64,000 nt of DNA from WRAV01 sp050950205 (GTDB lineage: Bacteria; Bacillota; Clostridia; Oscillospirales; Ruminococcaceae), in NCBI GenBank assembly GCA_050950205.1, contig JBMNHF010000020.1, positions 1 through 64,000 of the forward strand. Reading direction: 5' to 3'. Shown here one piece after another: positions 60,628 to 64,000 of this stretch; the first letter of the stretch is position 1, and the number at the start of each line of letters is the position of its first letter. The notes beneath the pieces are model-generated. The model was not told the origin of the DNA, ran no database searches, and saw only the letters and a program-made list of their open reading frames with translations. Both the position numbers and the translations under genes were made by a program.

Positions 60628-61406
60628 GTGGGATCCCACACTTTCCAGGGAGGATTTTCTCCCTCCCAAAGCTCCTCCAGGTGAATTTTATCCCGCATGG
60701 TGTCCATACACTGCCAGAATCCATGGTGGAGGAAAGCTTTGAGGTTCCCCTCCTGCGCCAGTTTTTCCAAAGGCTCCCGCTCCAAAATGGTGTGGTCCCC
60801 GTCCAGATAATCAAAAACTTGGGGCTCCAGCACCATAAAACCGCCGTTGACCCAACCGCCGTCTTCCTGCCTCTTTTCGGAAAATTTCCGAATTTGCTGC
60901 TGGGAATCGATATCCAGCACGCCAAACCGGCTGCCCGGCTGAATGGCCGTCAGGGTGGCCACCTTGCCGTGATCCCGGTGGAAAGCGACCAACTCCTTGA
61001 GGTTTACGTCGCTGACTCCGTCCCCATAGGTGAGCAGAAAGGGCTCATCGCCCACATATTGCTGGATTCGCTTGACCCGGCCGCCCGTCATGGTGTGTAG
61101 TCCGGTGTCCACCACCGTCACCCTCCAAGGCTCCGCCACGTTTTTCAGGACAGTCATGCGGTTTTCGTCGGTAAAATCAAAGGTAACATCGGAGCGGTGA
61201 AGGTAATAATCAAAAAAATACTGCTTGATAATATGAGCCTTGTATCCGGCGCAGATGATAAAGTCGTTGTATCCGTAATGGGAGTACAACTTCATAATAT
61301 GCCACAAAATGGGCTGCCCCCCAATTTCGATCATGGGCTTGGGCCTAAGATGAGATTCCTCCGAAATCCGGGTTCCAAATCCCCCGGCTAATATTACGGT
61401 TTTCAT
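60624..61406 (-). CDS. rfbF: Glucose-1-phosphate cytidylyltransferase
   Basis: Makes CDP-glucose from glucose-1-phosphate and CTP, first step of the dideoxysugar pathway. It has 260 residues. The nucleotide-binding signature is VILAGGFGTRISEESHLRPK with PMIEIGGQPILWHIMK, and the metal Asp is in LTYGDGVSDVN. GWVNGGFMVLEP and the C-terminal FWQCMDTMRDK match the family. ATG 61406 has AAGGAGAATACCC. It lies 26 bases after the glycosyltransferase/methyltransferase gene. Confidence 0.96.
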   Translation of the reverse strand: MKTVILAGGFGTRISEESHLRPKPMIEIGGQPILWHIMKLYSHYGYNDFIICAGYKAHIIKQYFFDYYLHRSDVTFDFTDENRMTVLKNVAEPWRVTVVDTGLHTMTGGRVKRIQQYVGDEPFLLTYGDGVSDVNLKELVAFHRDHGKVATLTAIQPGSRFGVLDIDSQQQIRKFSEKRQEDGGWVNGGFMVLEPQVFDYLDGDHTILEREPLEKLAQEGNLKAFLHHGFWQCMDTMRDKIHLEELWEGENPPWKVWDPT

Positions 61407-61432
61407 GGGTATTCTCCTTTTTGGTAAAGGGG

Positions 61433-63074
61433 TCACCGACGCAGCAAAGTCCATGTTCCTGCCCGGGATATGGTTGAGGCACTCACTGAAAAATCAAAGG
61501 AGGGGATATCCTCCGGAAGAAGAACGGCCAGAGTTCCTCCCTCCTCCAGCCGGGAATAGAGTTGAGCTATCATCATCTTGAATTGATCCCGCTCCATCGT
61601 GCACCGGTCCACCAGAATATACTGAAACTTAACCGGAGAAAATGCCGTTGCAAACTGGGCCCAGTCGGTGATAAAGGCGGTATGGTCGGAAAGCTGTTCC
61701 AAATCCGGCAGGTGCTGCTGTTGGTGGGTGGCGTTGTATACGGTCACCTGAAGGTTGTGGGCCTTTTCCTTGAGCAGCTCCTTTACTTTGAGAGGGTTGC
61801 TACCCATGCCGCAGTTGATGCCCAAGATATTCACCGGTGTGGTTTCTTTTAAGGGCAACGCCTCCATCAAAACCGGGTCAAAGCAAAACCCGCTCCCCCA
61901 AGGGTCGATTTCAAAGGCGTTGAAAAAGGCAAGCCGTCCCTCGGCGTGGAGCTTTCGGTTCACATCTTCCTGAACGGTAACACTGCCAAAGTGGAAGACA
62001 TAAGAATCCTTGGCCAAAATATTCTTTTGACCGCCCCGTCGCACCAGCATGGACAACAAATCATCGGAAAATGCCAAAAACCTCTGGGCAAAGAAGGGAT
62101 AGCGATAGCCGGCAAAGGCATAAAAGTATTCGGCGTCACTGCGTGTTAACAGCATGGGCGTCACCAGCCGAGGCCGCTCTTCCCACCGGAAGGGGTCAGT
62201 GCTGATTGTTTTGCTGAGCAAAGGCAATCATCTCACTTCGGTTGCGGTACCTTGCCGGAATATGCTGATAGCAGGAGACATTGGGACAGGTTGGAACCAC
62301 GCAGCCGATTTTTGGGTTGGACTTTATACAGGCCAGCATGTTGGAAACAGCGCCGGGGGTGATGAGAATATCGTTGGAAATAAAGAGGATGTACTCCCCC
62401 TCCACCACCCGGCCCACCACCGAAAAGCTCTTGGTGTTGTGGGCAATGTCAATCTGCTTGGTGGGGTTTAGGGATTCAAAATATTCTTTGGTGCCGTCCA
62501 CCGACCCGTTGTTGACCAAAATCAGCTCATGGCTGACATCATGAGGAAAGTACTGCTGAATGTGCTGGATGCATTTTTTGGTGTATTCCAGCTTGTTGTA
62601 AGCCACCACAATGACCGAAACCTCGTAGCGGTAGGAGCCCTTTTCTTTTGCTTTCTCATGGGCAAGTGGGCACAGCTCCCGCATCTGCCCTTGGTAATAG
62701 GCCTGCATTTTTTCCCGGGAAGGATAACACGTTCCCCAAAAAAGCAAGTCCACATACAGCTCTTCGATCAGGGGAAGCAGTTCGTATTGGATTTTATCCG
62801 GCAAGCGGGGAGAGTTATCTTTCTTGAGCTGCTGGAGATTCTCCAGCGATGCGAATACATTTTGGCAGATGAGATGTGCCATCAGCGCCGGTTCTTCTGC
62901 GGCAAAGCCTTGCAGAATCGGCTGCATATCCGCCAGCATCCCCTTCATGGCCGCTACCAGCTCATCCCACTGCTGACCGGAAGTGACCTGGTCCTGTGAA
63001 AGCTCTTTGGCTTTTTGACGGAGCATCTGAATTTGTTCCAACCTTTCCAGAGCTGCCTTTTCATCTTTTAGCAT
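61433..63074 (-). pseudogene. GT2 glycosyltransferase fused to methyltransferase-like domain, one frameshift
   Basis: Two frames joined by one indel give a protein of about 546 residues. The first part has a helical N-terminus (to about 140), then a family-2 glycosyltransferase domain: VSVIVVAYNKLEYTKKCIQH, ELILVNNGSVDGT and ILFISNDILITPGAV (DXD-like). After the frame change at 62209-62212 (AAAA on the coding strand, expected AAA, giving QQTISTDPFRW) the transferase continues, then a Rossmann-like methyltransferase segment NILGINCGMGSNPLKVKELL ends the protein. ATG 63074 follows GGAGGA. It probably adds sugars to a surface glycan or flagellin. The break may be a sequencing error. Confidence 0.78.
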
Positions 63075-63131
63075 ACAATCCTCCTACCACAGCGTTGCAT
63101 TCTTTTAGATAAAATGAAAACGCCCATCCCG

Positions 63132-64000
63132 CTACACCTGAAAGTTGCTTGGCTGCTGAAACTTTGCCAAAGCAGCTTCGATAATTTGCAGGTTGTTTTG
63201 AAGCCGCGGGTCACTTGGAGTCATTTCCAGGGCGGCTTTGGCATGCTGCCGGGCTTTTTCGTACAGATTCATGCGGTAGGCGGCAATGGCGCACAGGTCA
63301 TTGGGGGTATGGTCCCAAGCATGCCCCATGTTGACAAAGGTTTTGGAGCGTTCTTTAATCTTCAACGCCTCTTCCCCCAGATAAAAGCACAGGGACCAGT
63401 CCTGCTGCTCATAGCACATGGTTGCAAACTCGACATAGGGCTCCCGCATGTGAGGGGCTTCTGCAATGGCTCGGTAATACCATTGATAAGCTTCCGCCCT
63501 CTGCCCCAGTTGCTTGTAGGATTTGGCAATCCAGCGCATGGCGGCGCACCGCTCCTCATTCCAATTGGCGGTGGGCAGATTGAGGTATTTTTTTAAGGTA
63601 TCGATGCATTTTTGCCACTGACTTTTATACATGTACTCCCGGCCAAGGTAATAGTGCATTCGGTCATCCTGGGGGGCTTCTTCTACCGCAAGCTCCAACA
63701 GGGGCAGATAAGACCCACGAGATTTGGTGGGATCGGGGTAGTGGTTGAGCACCATGCCTTCGATGAAGACGGGCTCCAAAGGCAGTTTTCCTTCATAGGC
63801 CAAAAACTCGTGCACCGGACATTTCCAGCGAAAGCCCTGCCGCTGGTGTACTTTGAAATAGTAGAACTGAACATCCGGGCTTCCATCGGGCTTTAAGCTC
63901 CAGTTGTAGATATACCGCCCCGTTTTGGCAATGGGTCCCCTGTGCCTTGGCTTGTGGTTTTTCCAGGCACGTTCCAACTTGTTGCGCCAACCGGGTTCAA
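63132..64000 (-). CDS. TPR-containing glycosyltransferase, truncated at window end
   Basis: The C-terminal 285 or so residues of a protein whose N-terminus lies beyond the window; the frame is open to the last base. The first visible part (KVHQRQGFRWKCPVHEFLAY) belongs to a GT2-type transferase. From about mid-fragment helical tetratricopeptide repeats follow (MHYYLGREYMYKSQWQKCID, RWIAKSYKQLGQRAEAYQW, YEKARQHAKAALEMTPSDPR). This architecture is common in clostridial flagellin or S-layer glycosylation loci. It is upstream of the second transferase by 57 bases, so the six genes form one operon with the CDP-dideoxyhexose genes. Confidence 0.82.
   Translation of the reverse strand, partial: EPGWRNKLERAWKNHKPRHRGPIAKTGRYIYNWSLKPDGSPDVQFYYFKVHQRQGFRWKCPVHEFLAYEGKLPLEPVFIEGMVLNHYPDPTKSRGSYLPLLELAVEEAPQDDRMHYYLGREYMYKSQWQKCIDTLKKYLNLPTANWNEERCAAMRWIAKSYKQLGQRAEAYQWYYRAIAEAPHMREPYVEFATMCYEQQDWSLCFYLGEEALKIKERSKTFVNMGHAWDHTPNDLCAIAAYRMNLYEKARQHAKAALEMTPSDPRLQNNLQIIEAALAKFQQPSNFQV

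Noticed and set aside
1..64000. tRNA, rRNA and CRISPR arrays
   Set aside because: No clover-leaf with TTCGANTCC, no rRNA signature and no evenly spaced repeats were noticed on either strand.

Overview
The window looks like chromosomal DNA of an endospore-type anaerobic Firmicute, most likely a member of the Clostridia. The signs are strong AGGAGG-type ribosome binding sites, GTG and TTG starts, sigma-A promoters, a Trp T-box, a membrane pyrophosphatase, a late cobalamin operon and many NSS/ABC/EAL genes of clostridial flavour. GC is around 50 percent. I see no rRNA, tRNA or CRISPR array. Everything here is read by eye, so family names are by motif and resemblance, not by search.

Layout. 1-2.1 kb: right part of an IS21-family insertion sequence (istA 3' part, istB, terminal repeats). 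2.2-13.9 kb, minus strand: a ten-gene carbohydrate or polyol catabolic operon (two Zn alcohol dehydrogenases, PfkB sugar kinase, CUT1 ABC transporter, two FAD oxidoreductases with C-terminal discoidin-like domains, VOC protein, D-psicose/tagatose 3-epimerase-like enzyme), divergent from a LacI-type regulator at 14.1 kb with readable promoters and an operator between them. Four genes at 3.6-9.3 kb, and the istB start, are broken by single-base indels, mostly one extra base in a short homopolymer. 15-20 kb: membrane protein, AraC regulator with effector domain, lipoprotein, and a repeat protein that may be a spore-surface protein. 20-28 kb: heterodimeric ABC exporter, NSS transporter, PAS-GGDEF-EAL protein.

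28.6-36.1 kb: a PRTase-like protein, a KdpD/KdpE-like two-component system, membrane H+-pyrophosphatase, PiT phosphate transporter and its DUF47 partner, which together suggest a PPi/phosphate/ion module. 36.2-37.9 kb: TrpB2-type tryptophan synthase beta chain under a Trp T-box. 38-39 kb: amidase with peptidoglycan-binding repeats. 39.3-46.9 kb: late cobalamin operon (HemC-like protein with lost catalytic residues, cobT, cobU, cobS, a short second CobU-like protein, cobC, cbiB, cobD, and an ApgM-family protein).

46.9-57.2 kb: mfd, small proteins, a homocysteine methyltransferase-like protein lacking its zinc Cys pair, argS with its DUF1934 neighbour, a TIM-barrel isomerase and an MBL hydrolase. 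57.3-64 kb, minus strand: a CDP-3,6-dideoxyhexose operon (rfbF, rfbG, rfbH, reductase) downstream of two glycosyltransferase genes, the last running off the window.
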